A stretch of DNA of 64,000 bases from Bacteroidota bacterium (GTDB taxonomy: Bacteria; Bacteroidota; Bacteroidia; Chitinophagales; Chitinophagaceae). The notes under the pieces are model-generated. The model was not told where the DNA came from and did not search any database. It was given only the letters and a program-made list of their open reading frames with translations. This document shows, one piece after another, positions 1 to 9,400 of this stretch. Every line of letters begins with the position of its first letter. The first letter of the stretch is position 1. Where the stretch lies: contig JADJZY010000007.1 of assembly GCA_016715505.1 (NCBI GenBank), positions 124,001 to 188,000 on the forward strand, written 5' to 3'. A program made the translations under genes and the position numbers.

Positions 1-121
1 ATATGAATTCGGGATTGATAAAATGGATGTACTTCAATCCGATTCTGTGTTTCTATCCGGAAATTCAGGAATCACCTGTTTTTCTGAATGGATTAGCTGC
101 GAACATGTATTTTTGCTGGTG

Positions 122-1243
122 ATGAACAAGATGCTATTATTCCTCGGTTTGGGGATGTTTTTTTTGGGGGCCTGTCAACAAGGCATTGAAATAGAAGGAC
201 AGTTGGATCAAAGCCCTGCTCAATCATTTCGTTTAGAAGAATTAGATATCGAAGAAAATCGGTTTGTTGATAGTGGAAGAGTAGATGAGAAAGGACATTT
301 TAAGCTTTCGTCCAAAATAGGTGAAGAGGGCCTTTATCGGATAAAATTCGAACAAAATAAATACATCTTGTTGGCCATGAAAAAAGGTGAACAGATTCAG
401 ATTAAAGGCAATTGGAATCAGTTAGAAGATTATCAGGTGAGCGGGTCATCCGGAAGCATGGCATTGAAAAGTTTTTTGGTTAACCTGCGCGAAAATATCA
501 AGGACATCCGTACGATGCAGTTGATTATCGATTCTATTGAAACCCGTCCGAATAACGACTCCATCCTCAGTATGGCTAAAGAGGATATGCGCATCATTAA
601 TGTCCGTTTCATGGATTACGTGAAAAAATTTGCCGATACCACACAGAGTGTGACCAGTGCATTATTTGCCGTAAATATTATCAATCCTGCATTTGAAGGC
701 CCATATGTTCGTAAGTTCTATGAACAAGTGACGAACAGATTTCCCGAATCGAAAAAAGCAAAAGCATTTGCAGATCGTTTTTTAAAAGGCAGTGCAAGTG
801 CAGCACCGGCAGCAACCACTAAAGCAGCAACTGGAAATCCGGCAGCAGATTTTAGTGCCCCTACTCCTGACGGCCAATCACTTTCTTTAAGTTCTCTCAA
901 AGGGAAATGGGTGCTCATCGACTTTTGGGCTTCCTGGTGTGCACCGTGTCGGGCGGAGAATCCAAATGTTGTTCGAGCTTTTCAACAATTTTCTCAGAAA
1001 AATTTTACCATTCTTGGCGTTTCGCTCGATACCAGTAAGGAGAAATGGATGGAGGCAATTGAGAAAGATGAGCTAAAATGGAATCATGTGAGTGAACTGA
1101 AAGGATGGAGCAGTGCGATTGCCCGCAATTATGGCGTTGAAAGTATTCCACAAAACTTTTTGGTAGATCCGAATGGAAACATAGTCGCAACGAATTTAAA
1201 AGGGGATGCCCTCGTCCAAAAACTTTCGGAGCTGCTCAAATAA
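122..1243 (+). CDS. TlpA/ResA-like thiol-disulfide oxidoreductase lipoprotein with DUF4369-type N-terminus
   Basis: An envelope-anchored thioredoxin-fold protein, probably reducing or shuffling disulfides in exported proteins. I chose the ATG at 122 because it gives a clean lipoprotein signal (MNKMLLFLGLG..LGAC, lipobox Cys near residue 17); the frame is open further upstream to position 23, but that extension precedes the signal. Residues about 20-130 look like the DUF4369 beta domain that often precedes TlpA domains in Bacteroidota. An Ala/Thr-rich linker (about 220-240) leads to an AhpC/TSA-thioredoxin domain with the active site WCAPC near residue 272 and a cis-Pro region (SIPQNFLVD). Length (373 aa) is normal for the family. 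It ends 6 bp before pyrD. The substrate cannot be told from sequence. Confidence 0.88.
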   Translation: MNKMLLFLGLGMFFLGACQQGIEIEGQLDQSPAQSFRLEELDIEENRFVDSGRVDEKGHFKLSSKIGEEGLYRIKFEQNKYILLAMKKGEQIQIKGNWNQLEDYQVSGSSGSMALKSFLVNLRENIKDIRTMQLIIDSIETRPNNDSILSMAKEDMRIINVRFMDYVKKFADTTQSVTSALFAVNIINPAFEGPYVRKFYEQVTNRFPESKKAKAFADRFLKGSASAAPAATTKAATGNPAADFSAPTPDGQSLSLSSLKGKWVLIDFWASWCAPCRAENPNVVRAFQQFSQKNFTILGVSLDTSKEKWMEAIEKDELKWNHVSELKGWSSAIARNYGVESIPQNFLVDPNGNIVATNLKGDALVQKLSELLK

Positions 1244-1249
1244 TTCTTT

Positions 1250-2278
1250 ATGTATAATCTTGTTAAAAAAATTCTGTTCAGGTACGATCCCGAACAAGCA
1301 CATTATAAGGTCATGCGTTGGTTGGCCAAAACCTATAATGTAGGAATCGGAAAAAAGTATCTGGAAAGCAATTATAGTTTCCATCACCCCTCACTGGAAA
1401 GAACAGTATTTGGATTAAAATTTAAAAACCCGGTGGGTTTGGCAGCAGGGTTTGATAAAGATGCCATGTTTATCGATGAACTTTCCTGTCTGGGCTTTGG
1501 CTTCATTGAAATAGGCACGCTCACACCCAAACCTCAGGATGGTAACGAAAAACCCCGGTTGTTTCGATTTCCAGAAGATGCAGCCATTATCAATCGAATG
1601 GGATTTAATAATCAGGGTGTGGATGCAGCAGTGGAAAGACTCAAGAAAAGAAAAACCAATATCATCATTGGCGGCAATATTGGAAAAAACAAGCAGACGC
1701 CCAATGAAAATGCCATCGACGATTATGCCTATTGTTTTAAAAAGTTATTTGATGTGGTCGATTATTTTGTCGTGAATGTGAGTAGTCCCAACACCCCAAA
1801 CTTGCGGGCTTTGCAGGAAAAGGAACCTCTTCAGGCTTTATTGATGCATCTACAAAACCTCAATTTAAGTTATCCTAAACCCAAACCAATCTTACTCAAG
1901 ATCGCACCTGATTTAAATGAAAGTCAATTAGATGATGTGATAGACATTGTGCAAACAGTGCGTCTGAGCGGCATCGTAGCTACCAATACCACCATCGACC
2001 GAGAAGGCTTGACGGCAGATAAAAAAATGATTGCAGATACCGGAGCCGGAGGTGTCAGTGGAAAACCACTCAAACAAAGAAGTACAGAAATCATCAAGTA
2101 TATTCACCAAAAAAGCGAAGGAAAAATACCGATGATTGCCGTTGGCGGAATTTTTAATGGAGATGATGCCCGTGAAAAATTAGAAGCAGGAGCTAGTCTG
2201 GTACAGGTTTACACAGGGTTCATTTATCAGGGCCCGGCCATTGCGAAAAATATTTGCAAAGCAATTTTAAATACATAA
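1250..2278 (+). CDS. pyrD: Dihydroorotate dehydrogenase, quinone-dependent (class 2)
   Basis: Oxidises dihydroorotate to orotate in pyrimidine synthesis, passing electrons through FMN to the quinone pool at the inner membrane. At 342 residues it has the class 2 N-terminal helical extension (about residues 1-45) before the FMN barrel. Visible motifs are GFDKDA (about 67), NRMGFNNQG, the catalytic-serine loop NVSSPNTPNLR (Ser near 177) and the FMN phosphate-binding segments IVATNTT and IAVGGI. Serine rather than cysteine as the base supports class 2. It starts 6 bp after the TlpA-like gene and ends 6 bp before the TerC-family gene, so the three are probably co-transcribed, though they share no obvious pathway. 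Confidence 0.96.
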   Translation: MYNLVKKILFRYDPEQAHYKVMRWLAKTYNVGIGKKYLESNYSFHHPSLERTVFGLKFKNPVGLAAGFDKDAMFIDELSCLGFGFIEIGTLTPKPQDGNEKPRLFRFPEDAAIINRMGFNNQGVDAAVERLKKRKTNIIIGGNIGKNKQTPNENAIDDYAYCFKKLFDVVDYFVVNVSSPNTPNLRALQEKEPLQALLMHLQNLNLSYPKPKPILLKIAPDLNESQLDDVIDIVQTVRLSGIVATNTTIDREGLTADKKMIADTGAGGVSGKPLKQRSTEIIKYIHQKSEGKIPMIAVGGIFNGDDAREKLEAGASLVQVYTGFIYQGPAIAKNICKAILNT

Positions 2279-2284
2279 AAAAAC

Positions 2285-3064
2285 ATGGAACACTTACTGA
2301 ATGTGGATGCGATCATAAGTTTGATCACGTTGGCGATACTTGAAATCGTGTTAGGCGTTGATAATGTGATATTCGTTTCTATCATTATGGGGCGTTTGGA
2401 TAAAGCCAAACAAGCTACTGCCCGAAAAATATGGATGTTTACCGGTATTGGGGTAAGGGTTATCTTGTTGTTGAGTTTGACCTGGTTGGTAAAAAATGGG
2501 AGTGCAGAGTTGTTTTCTATTTGGGGCAAATCCTTTAATCTGAGAGGTTTGATTATGTTGGGTGGAGGGCTGTTTCTTCTCATCAAAACAGTGAGTGAAA
2601 TTCATCAAAAGCTGGAAGGTTTAGAGCATCAAGGTGGAAAACAAAAAGCAGTGACTGCTACTTTGGCGCAAGTCGTGATACAAATGATGTTGGTAGATAT
2701 GGTTTTTTCTTTCGACAGTATCATCACTGCGGTCGGAATGGCTCAGCATGTAGAGATTATGATTATTGCAGTGATTATCGCCATGGTGGTGATGTTTTTA
2801 TTCTCATCCCGCATTGCAGCATTTATTGAAAAACATCCGACCGTAAAAATGTTAGCCCTTTCATTCCTTGTAATGATTGGTGTGGTGCTTTTGGTAGAAG
2901 GTTGGGATGCAGAAAAGGCCCATGATTTACATTTGAAAAATTACGTCTACTTTGCCATGGCATTTTCTTTTGGCGTGGAACTACTCAATATGCAATGGCG
3001 AAAACGCGCTGAGAAACCGGTTGATTTACATGAGCCGGAACTCGATGAAAGCATGAAGTCATAA
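2285..3064 (+). CDS. TerC/YgdQ-family integral membrane protein
   Basis: A 259-residue polytopic inner-membrane protein of the TerC superfamily, whose members are linked to tellurite resistance, manganese export or metal insertion during protein secretion. The two family signatures are visible: an acidic helix LEIVLGVDNVIF near the N-terminus and its counterpart LVDMVFSFDSIITA near the middle, in which conserved Asp residues sit inside membrane helices. About seven hydrophobic segments can be traced; the C-terminal tail is short and charged. It is the last gene of the pyrD run. Mn export is a reasonable guess from the family, but there is no riboswitch (yybP-ykoY type) in the 6-bp gap upstream to support it. 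Confidence 0.9.
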   Translation: MEHLLNVDAIISLITLAILEIVLGVDNVIFVSIIMGRLDKAKQATARKIWMFTGIGVRVILLLSLTWLVKNGSAELFSIWGKSFNLRGLIMLGGGLFLLIKTVSEIHQKLEGLEHQGGKQKAVTATLAQVVIQMMLVDMVFSFDSIITAVGMAQHVEIMIIAVIIAMVVMFLFSSRIAAFIEKHPTVKMLALSFLVMIGVVLLVEGWDAEKAHDLHLKNYVYFAMAFSFGVELLNMQWRKRAEKPVDLHEPELDESMKS

Positions 3065-3175
3065 TCGAAATTTTTATCATTTTCAATTGGAAAAGACTTG
3101 TTGCCCCCAAAGGCAAGATTTTGGCATAAATGACCAATTATAGGTTGGAGCGTTTATGAAAATGTTATCCCTACT

Positions 3176-3433
3176 TAGGGGCTGCTGTTTAACGTGAAAG
3201 TAGTTGTTTTTTTTATATTAAAGGGAAAATTTTGCTTTTTTTTTTCGCCGTTTTTTTTTTTTTTCTCCTTTTTGTGGTTGCCGTTTTTTTTTTGTTTTTT
3301 CCCTGCCCCCCGGCCTCCCGGCCCCGGGGGGGGGGGGCGGGGGGGGGGGGGGGCCTGGGGGGGGGGAAAAAGGGGGGGGGGGCCCCGAACGCCCTTAAAT
3401 TTGAAGCGCCAGTGAGATAACCAGCAGCCCCTA
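3176..3433. repeat. Inverted repeat enclosing a poly-T/poly-G low-complexity block
   Basis: The arms TAGGGGCTGCTG (3176-3187) and CAGCAGCCCCTA (3422-3433) are perfect 12-bp inverted repeats, and the match continues inward with two mismatches to about 18 bp. Between them the sequence first becomes almost pure T (about 3207-3300) and then almost pure G/C with runs of ten or more G (about 3301-3388). Nothing else in this AT-rich window resembles it. It sits between two convergent genes, so a terminator-like hairpin is possible, but the interior looks like failed consensus over a strong hairpin. Short open frames here are low-complexity noise. Confidence 0.7.
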
Positions 3434-3434
3434 C

Positions 3435-3653
3435 TTACTTGACTTCAATTCTCGAAGTATTGATGCTTCGTTTATTTTGAATCCGTAAAAAGTACAATCC
3501 TTTTTCGGTGTGTGGAATGAATAAGTTTCCGGGCTTATGATGGTATTGTTTGTAAATCATCTTTCCATCGGCATTAAACAGTTCCACCAGGGTTTTGTCT
3601 TGAAGGCTTCGTAAACTGATTTTCATAGCATTTGAATTAAAACATAACGTCAT
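3435..3653 (-). pseudogene. Orphan T9SS C-terminal sorting domain fragment
   Basis: A 72-residue reading frame that is almost entirely a type A T9SS sorting domain (beta strands around VELFNADGKMIYKQ and a GLYFLRI motif near the end). T9SS cargo carry this domain at the C-terminus of long secreted proteins, but here no signal peptide or passenger domain precedes it; the 300 bp upstream on the same strand is full of stops. It is best read as the surviving tail of a deleted cell-surface protein whose body was lost, with the strange inverted-repeat block directly at its 3' end. A start at the internal ATG (3626) is equally possible. Confidence 0.45.
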
Positions 3654-3957
3654 CCTCTTTTGAGGTTTTCAAGCATTCTTAGCTTGAATATGATTCCGAT
3701 TCCACTTGAAAATCCAATTAGTTTGAAGATGATTATTCATTGAAATTGGTTTTCATTCATCCAAATATTGCTGGTCAACACAATATGAGAAATGAACCAA
3801 CAAACTATTACATGAAGCGCCTTGGACTGGGATAATCAGCGCACTTAACCGTTTAAAACGTAACAGATTGTGGGAGGATGGTATAACAAAAAGCTTGCCA
3901 AAGAAGAATAGCAAGGATATTCCAAGCAGCAAGACTTTCCCGAATGTAGTCGAACAA
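3654..3957. other. Intergenic region, no gene recognised
   Basis: About 300 bp between the orphan sorting-domain fragment and the aminotransferase, both on the minus strand. Open frames overlapping it on the minus strand run into the aminotransferase in another frame and have no recognisable domain. It may hold decayed remains of the protein that once carried the sorting domain, but I could not identify any motif. Confidence 0.4.
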
Positions 3958-5154
3958 TCACAGAACAGTTCGGATTGCTTCCCGAATAACGGAACAGGCT
4001 TCTTTGATTTCTTCTTCCTGTATGCTGAGCGGTGGAGCAATTCGTAAGGCGTTGGCTGCAAACAAAAACCAATCGGTGAATACACCTGTTGCAAATTGTT
4101 TTTTGTTCAGACAAGCATCTATCACCTTCTTGTTTTGTGTGTAGTCATCAAAATGAAGTGCCATCAATAATCCACAACTATTGAGCTTCAACCCGGTTGC
4201 AGATAATTCATGATGAAACAATGCTTCCTTTTTGCTGACATCCTGAATAAGATTGCTCTCATTCAAATATTGTAATCCGGCCAATCCCGCTGCACAACAA
4301 ACCGGATGACCACCAAAAGTAGTAATATGCCCCAATACCGGGTCTTTGGCCAATTGATCCATTTTATCTTTAGAGGTGATAAATGCACCCATGGGCATAC
4401 CTGCACCTAAGGCTTTCCCCAGTAATAATACATCCGGTACAATTCCACAATGTTCGAAACGGAAGAGGGAACCGGTGCGCCCAAAAGCAGTTTGTATTTC
4501 ATCCAAAATCAAAAGGGTACCGGTTTCATGGCAGCGGGTTTGAATCGCCTGTAGCCACTGATTGTCGGGAAGAATAACGCCGGCTTCACTTTGCACCGGC
4601 TCCAGAATGATACAGGCTGTTTCATGGCTAATGGCTTCAATGGCCTCCACACTACCATAGTTAAATTGCCGGATGCCCGGAATGAGCGGCCGAAAAGCTT
4701 GTTGCCAGTATTCACTACCCATAACGCTCAGCGCCCCTTGTGTACTTCCATGATAGGAGTTTTTGAACGAAATCATCTGTTGTCTTCCGGTAATCCTTTT
4801 CGCCAATTTCATAGCTCCTTCGGTTGCCTCGCTTCCACTGTTGGTGAAATAGATGGCATCTAATGTTTCGGGCAAATGCCGACTCAGTGCTTCAGCAAAC
4901 AGGACCTGTGGACTTTGAATCACTTCACCATAAACCATGACGTGTAAATATTGATCCACTTGTGTTTTAATGGCGTCCTTCACTTGTTGATTGCCGTGTC
5001 CAACATGACAAACACTAATACCGCCGATTAAATCAATGAATGGATGTCCATCCTGATCGAATAAATAACTTCCTTCGGCGCGACTCACTTCAAAGCAAAG
5101 GGGCGTTTCGGAAGTTTGTGCATTGTGTTGTAAAAATAATTGCCTCAGATTCAT
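3958..5154 (-). CDS. Class III aminotransferase (acetylornithine/ornithine-type, PLP-dependent)
   Basis: A fold-type I PLP aminotransferase that moves an omega-amino group to an oxo acid. I chose the ATG at 5154 (MNLRQLF...), because the longer open frame to 5262 would overlap the divergent gene at 5250 and the extra residues show no family similarity. Visible features: GxGHGN substrate loop, NSGSEATEGAMKLA (PLP phosphate), the HGSTQGALS turn, ILDEIQTAFGRTG (Asp near 218) and the Schiff-base lysine in LLGKALGAGMP near 247. Length 398 aa fits acetylornithine or ornithine/4-aminobutyrate aminotransferases. No arginine genes lie nearby, so the substrate stays open. Confidence 0.9.
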   Translation of the reverse strand: MNLRQLFLQHNAQTSETPLCFEVSRAEGSYLFDQDGHPFIDLIGGISVCHVGHGNQQVKDAIKTQVDQYLHVMVYGEVIQSPQVLFAEALSRHLPETLDAIYFTNSGSEATEGAMKLAKRITGRQQMISFKNSYHGSTQGALSVMGSEYWQQAFRPLIPGIRQFNYGSVEAIEAISHETACIILEPVQSEAGVILPDNQWLQAIQTRCHETGTLLILDEIQTAFGRTGSLFRFEHCGIVPDVLLLGKALGAGMPMGAFITSKDKMDQLAKDPVLGHITTFGGHPVCCAAGLAGLQYLNESNLIQDVSKKEALFHHELSATGLKLNSCGLLMALHFDDYTQNKKVIDACLNKKQFATGVFTDWFLFAANALRIAPPLSIQEEEIKEACSVIREAIRTVL

Positions 5155-5249
5155 GGTTTGCAAAGTTATGCCAATGTCTTTGTCCTTCATCCTACTTAAA
5201 ATGTTTGAGAGCGATTCGCATGTATTATCTTCGAAGTATAAATTGAAAT

Positions 5250-5771
5250 ATGCAAAAAGCACTCATTCTTCCTGTCAAAGGGGTCTCACCCCATATTCCT
5301 GAAAGTTGTTTTCTCGCTCCAAATGCCACCGTGGTGGGAGATGTGGTGATGGGCGAAGATTGCAGTGTGTGGTTTAATGCAGTCATTCGCGGCGATGTCA
5401 ACAGCATTCGCATAGGAAATAAAGTCAATATTCAAGACGGAGCTTGTATCCATTGTACCTACGAAAAAACAAAAACAGTGATCGGCGACCGGGTTTCAAT
5501 CGGTCATCATGCCCTGGTGCACGGATGCACGCTGGAAGAAAATGTATTGATTGGGATGGGCGCTATTGTGATGGACAATGCCTTCGTTGGCACAAATACT
5601 ATTATTGCTGCGGGTGCAGTGGTCCTTGAAAATATGCAATGTGAAAGTGGAAGTATTTATGCCGGAGTTCCTGCAAAAAAAGTGAAGGACATTTCGCAGG
5701 AATTGATTCATGGAGAAATTAACCGCATCGCCGAAAATTACGTCATGTATAGTAGTTGGTTTAAATCTTAA
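5250..5771 (+). CDS. Gamma-carbonic-anhydrase-like hexapeptide-repeat protein (YrdA/PaaY type)
   Basis: A 173-residue left-handed beta-helix protein. The hexapeptide pattern (for example IRIGNKVNIQDGACI and VLIGMGAIVMDNAFVG) covers nearly the whole chain, and the metal-ligand histidines typical of the gamma-CA family appear in CIHCTYEK and SIGHHALVHGC. Family members form trimers; some are zinc enzymes hydrating CO2, while YrdA and PaaY homologues have other or unknown activities. It is divergent from the aminotransferase and only 2 bp ahead of a small lipoprotein gene, so those two are probably one transcript. Confidence 0.88.
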   Translation: MQKALILPVKGVSPHIPESCFLAPNATVVGDVVMGEDCSVWFNAVIRGDVNSIRIGNKVNIQDGACIHCTYEKTKTVIGDRVSIGHHALVHGCTLEENVLIGMGAIVMDNAFVGTNTIIAAGAVVLENMQCESGSIYAGVPAKKVKDISQELIHGEINRIAENYVMYSSWFKS

Positions 5772-5773
5772 AA

Positions 5774-6445
5774 ATGGTTCGAAAATTTGCACTGCTTCCG
5801 TTCTTCATCATCATGCTCTTTTCGGCTTGTAAACAAAAAGAATCTTCCAGGCCAATCATTCTGAACGGGAGTATTTGGGATGAATTGGCAGACACCGCCG
5901 TCACCGAAGTGGATTTGGAATTTTATCCCATCGAGAAAATTTCTAACAATCAAGGCTCATCGACTAAATTATCCGCGGTTCCACTCCCTTGCGATGTTAT
6001 CATTCAACCGAATGGTCAGTATGAACTAACATGTGCCAACCCGGGAGAAAGTGCATATGGGTATATACTCAGCTGGAAACCGCGAAATAGTTTGTATTAT
6101 GATATCCCTAATCCGGAAGGAATCATCGATGTCAATACAAGGAATCAAGTATTTTATAGTGGACTCAATCAAAAAAAGCGCCTGCAAATATGGAGGCGAA
6201 CAATCATTGCCGCCCACTTTCGCGATTTAGAACCTCTTCTGCCAAATGGGGCCAACATGCAATTTATTTGTGGTGCAGTTGACATAAAATGGCTAAGGCA
6301 GTCGAATGATACCACTTTCTATATTCCGGTCAGAAGTAATATCACCACACTCAATAATTTTATAGTCAACGGCGATACCTTGCTATTTCAGTATTTCAAT
6401 GTGAATCCTTCTGTCGATACGCTAGACAAGTACTACAATTATTGA
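5774..6445 (+). CDS. Hypothetical lipoprotein
   Basis: A 223-residue protein with a lipoprotein signal (hydrophobic FALLPFFIIMLF followed by SAC, lipobox Cys near residue 16). The rest is rich in beta-forming residues and Asn/Asp, with no family I can name. It begins 2 bp after the carbonic-anhydrase-like gene. It is expected in the periplasm or at the outer membrane. A weak hairpin (CCTCA..TGAGG near 6456-6472) follows the stop and might end transcription. Confidence 0.7.
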   Translation: MVRKFALLPFFIIMLFSACKQKESSRPIILNGSIWDELADTAVTEVDLEFYPIEKISNNQGSSTKLSAVPLPCDVIIQPNGQYELTCANPGESAYGYILSWKPRNSLYYDIPNPEGIIDVNTRNQVFYSGLNQKKRLQIWRRTIIAAHFRDLEPLLPNGANMQFICGAVDIKWLRQSNDTTFYIPVRSNITTLNNFIVNGDTLLFQYFNVNPSVDTLDKYYNY

Positions 6446-6488
6446 GTTGCTCGCCCCTCATTTGATTTGAGGAGATGTTTCTGATCAT

Positions 6489-9400
6489 TTAAGGCTTCAT
6501 TAAACCAACAAAAGCCAGATTATTCGATTCCCAGTATAAAAAATCCAGGCCATCTACCACACCATCACCATTCAGGTCTGAAACAAAATAACCTGCCGCA
6601 AAATTTAAGTTATCTATTTCCCAGACCACAAAATCCAACCCGTCAATCACACCATCCTGATTCATATCTCCCATATAAAAACCCCAAATGCCTGCGGCAA
6701 TTTCACGCTGATTATTTCCATATGCCAATGATGCCGAGGTGCTGAAATCATAGCTGACATTACTACTCATCATAACCGGATTGGCAGTCCAGGTTTCTAA
6801 AGCAGTACGATGTTTAATTGCGATGTAATAGGCATTGCCATTGAGGCTGCCAGGAAAATCAAGCAGCATGTGGCCATTGGTTTGAACGATTCCGGAAGCA
6901 CTATAAACTACATTGTAAGGAGCTATGGTTTCATGCCATTCTACTAGCATCGTATCGACCGATGTTGAGGCAGGATTTGGATCAACCCCCTGGTTAAATA
7001 GTACAGGTCTTGACAGTCCGGCAGCATCATAATAACCTTCAGTATGCAGTTTGATATCCAAGGTGCTAAAACAATTATTCACCGTAACGTTCACCGTATT
7101 GGAACCAGCCTGAGATGAAGGTTTGATTGTAAAAATCGTATTTGGCCGTCGCGTCGAGACACCCGTTCCGGTATTCTGATTACAAGGATTCGAAATACCA
7201 TTCACGCGGTAAAACGTACAGGCATTAAAACCGGCAGTGCTGTAATAATTTCGATATGCAGAAGTGCCGGTACTATTTCCGTTATAACAGATTTCCATGA
7301 GAATATTCGAAGTGCCATCCCAATTAAATGGAGTGCTCAAAATCATATCATTTTGGGCATTGTTGATAGGCGTGTAATTCAAAGGCCCCAATACATTTAC
7401 CCATGTTGGATTCTGGAAAGTTGTTGTGGTAGCCGAAATGGTGGTATGCGCCAGTTTAATGGAATAATTGTTCAAAGTAGTCGGATTTCCTAAGGCATTG
7501 ATGAGACTGAAACTCAAGGCCTGAATTTCTCCTGCACCCATTCCTAAGGTGTTCAGCTCCGAAGCCCTGAACAAATATTGAATTCGTGCATTTCCGTAAG
7601 ATGTCGGAAATACTGCTCCGGCCACACTATTGGTTCCGCCGGTTGCTGAACTTGTACTGGTGCCGGTTCCCGAAATGTATTCGTTCTCACAAGGTGACAG
7701 TGAAGTGATCTCACACATCACCGATTCGCCATTGTTGAATGTTGAACTGGAATACGTTGCACTGTTCGTACCAACATTATTGCCGTTAACTTTCCATTGG
7801 TATTGAATTGGATTACCACCATTGCTCACATTGGCGGTGAATGTCAGCGGATCTCCGTCACAAATAATGGCGGACGAAGGACTAATCGTTACTGTCGGTG
7901 GAGTGCTGCCAAATATATTCATGATCACGGTATTAGAAGTTGCTACGGCCGGGCTTACACAGCTCAGGGAACTGGTCATTTCGCAACTTACCTGATCACC
8001 ATTGTTTAGGGTATTCGTGGTGTAAAGAGCACTGTTGGTTCCGACATTGTTTCCGTTTAATTTCCATTGATAAATCGGACTGCCACCATTAACGGCAATA
8101 GCGTTAAAATTTACACTAACACCACTGCAAATATTGTTCGCGGAAGCAGTTATACTCACGGAAGAAGCCAGTGGAGGTGTGACCGTCATGGTTAGGGTAT
8201 TGGAATTGGCTGTGCTCGTACTTGAACAAGGGTTGTTGGAAGTAATGGTACAGGATACAAGGTTCCCGTTGCTTAAAGTATTGCTGCTATATGTTGCACT
8301 ATTGGTACCAACATTGTTACCATTCACTTTCCATTGGTATGTGGGATTACTACCGGCATTGTTGGCGACAGCAGTAAACGTGGCATTCACACCCGCACAA
8401 ATGGTTGTTGTAGCTGTTGAAATGCTCACCGTTGGAGTACTAGAATTCCCAACGGTCATGGTGATTGCATTCGAACTCACACTATATAACTGGGCGTGCT
8501 TTAATGTCATATTGGGTCGGTTGGAAGCCGTTGTTCCTGTCGTCTGAGTACATGCGCCTGCACCTGCTGTGCCATCGGCCTGATAAAAAACAGAGGAAAC
8601 AAATCCAGGGTTGCTGATTGTATTTTGGTAAGCAGAGGTACCTACTACCTGATTAGAAAAACAGATATCAACCAACACATTTGATGTGCCATTCCAGACA
8701 AATGGTGTCGAGAATGTATGGGTATTCAGGGAGGCTGTGACAGGTGAATAATTTTGTGGCCCGAAAACAGTCGTCCAAGTAGGATTTATAAAACTCGTTG
8801 TTGAAACCGTGTTGCTGACATTGGCCATTTTGATGGTATATCCATTCATAGTCGGTGGATTACCAACATTAGAGGTCGCTACGTTAAAGCCCACACTCTG
8901 AATCAAACCACTGCTGCTCAGGCCAAGCGTATTGAGTTCACTCGCACGAATGATATATTGTTGCCGACCATTGCCATAATAGGTAGGATAGGCAGCACCG
9001 GATCCACTTGTTGTCGTATTGGTTCCTGTTCCGGTACCCACGGTAACAGTAATCGGACAAGTTGAGTATGTAGAATAATCACAAGTAACGACCTGGCCAT
9101 TCGTCAAACTATTGGTGGTATAAGTTGAACTATTGGTTCCAACATTTACCCCATCCACTTTCCATTGAAAAGAAGGATTCAGTCCGGCATTAACAGGGGT
9201 TGCAGTAAAGGTGACTGAATTACCCGAGCATATTGAACTTGCACTGGCAGAGATGCTAATACTTGGCGTTCCCACAGTTGTGACATTCACTGTGATTGCA
9301 TTTGATGTAACCACCGGGTTGCTGACGCAGGTTGAATTTGAAGTGAGTACACAAGTCACAATTTGACCATTGGTCAGGTTATTGGATGTATAAGAAGCAC

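Noticed and set aside
2285..2290. Manganese riboswitch upstream of the TerC-family gene
   Set aside because: The gap to pyrD is only 6 bp, which leaves no room for an aptamer.
3194..3420. Two overlapping open frames in the poly-T/poly-G block
   Set aside because: They translate to runs of Phe and Gly caused by low-complexity sequence; no start signal, domain or codon pattern supports a gene.
5155..5262. Longer aminotransferase start overlapping the divergent gene
   Set aside because: The extra residues do not fit the family and would overlap the start of the carbonic-anhydrase-like gene.
8134..8547. 137-residue plus-strand open frame rich in Val/Leu
   Set aside because: It is the antisense shadow of the Ig-repeat protein; the hydrophobic look comes from the complement of Thr/Asn-rich codons.
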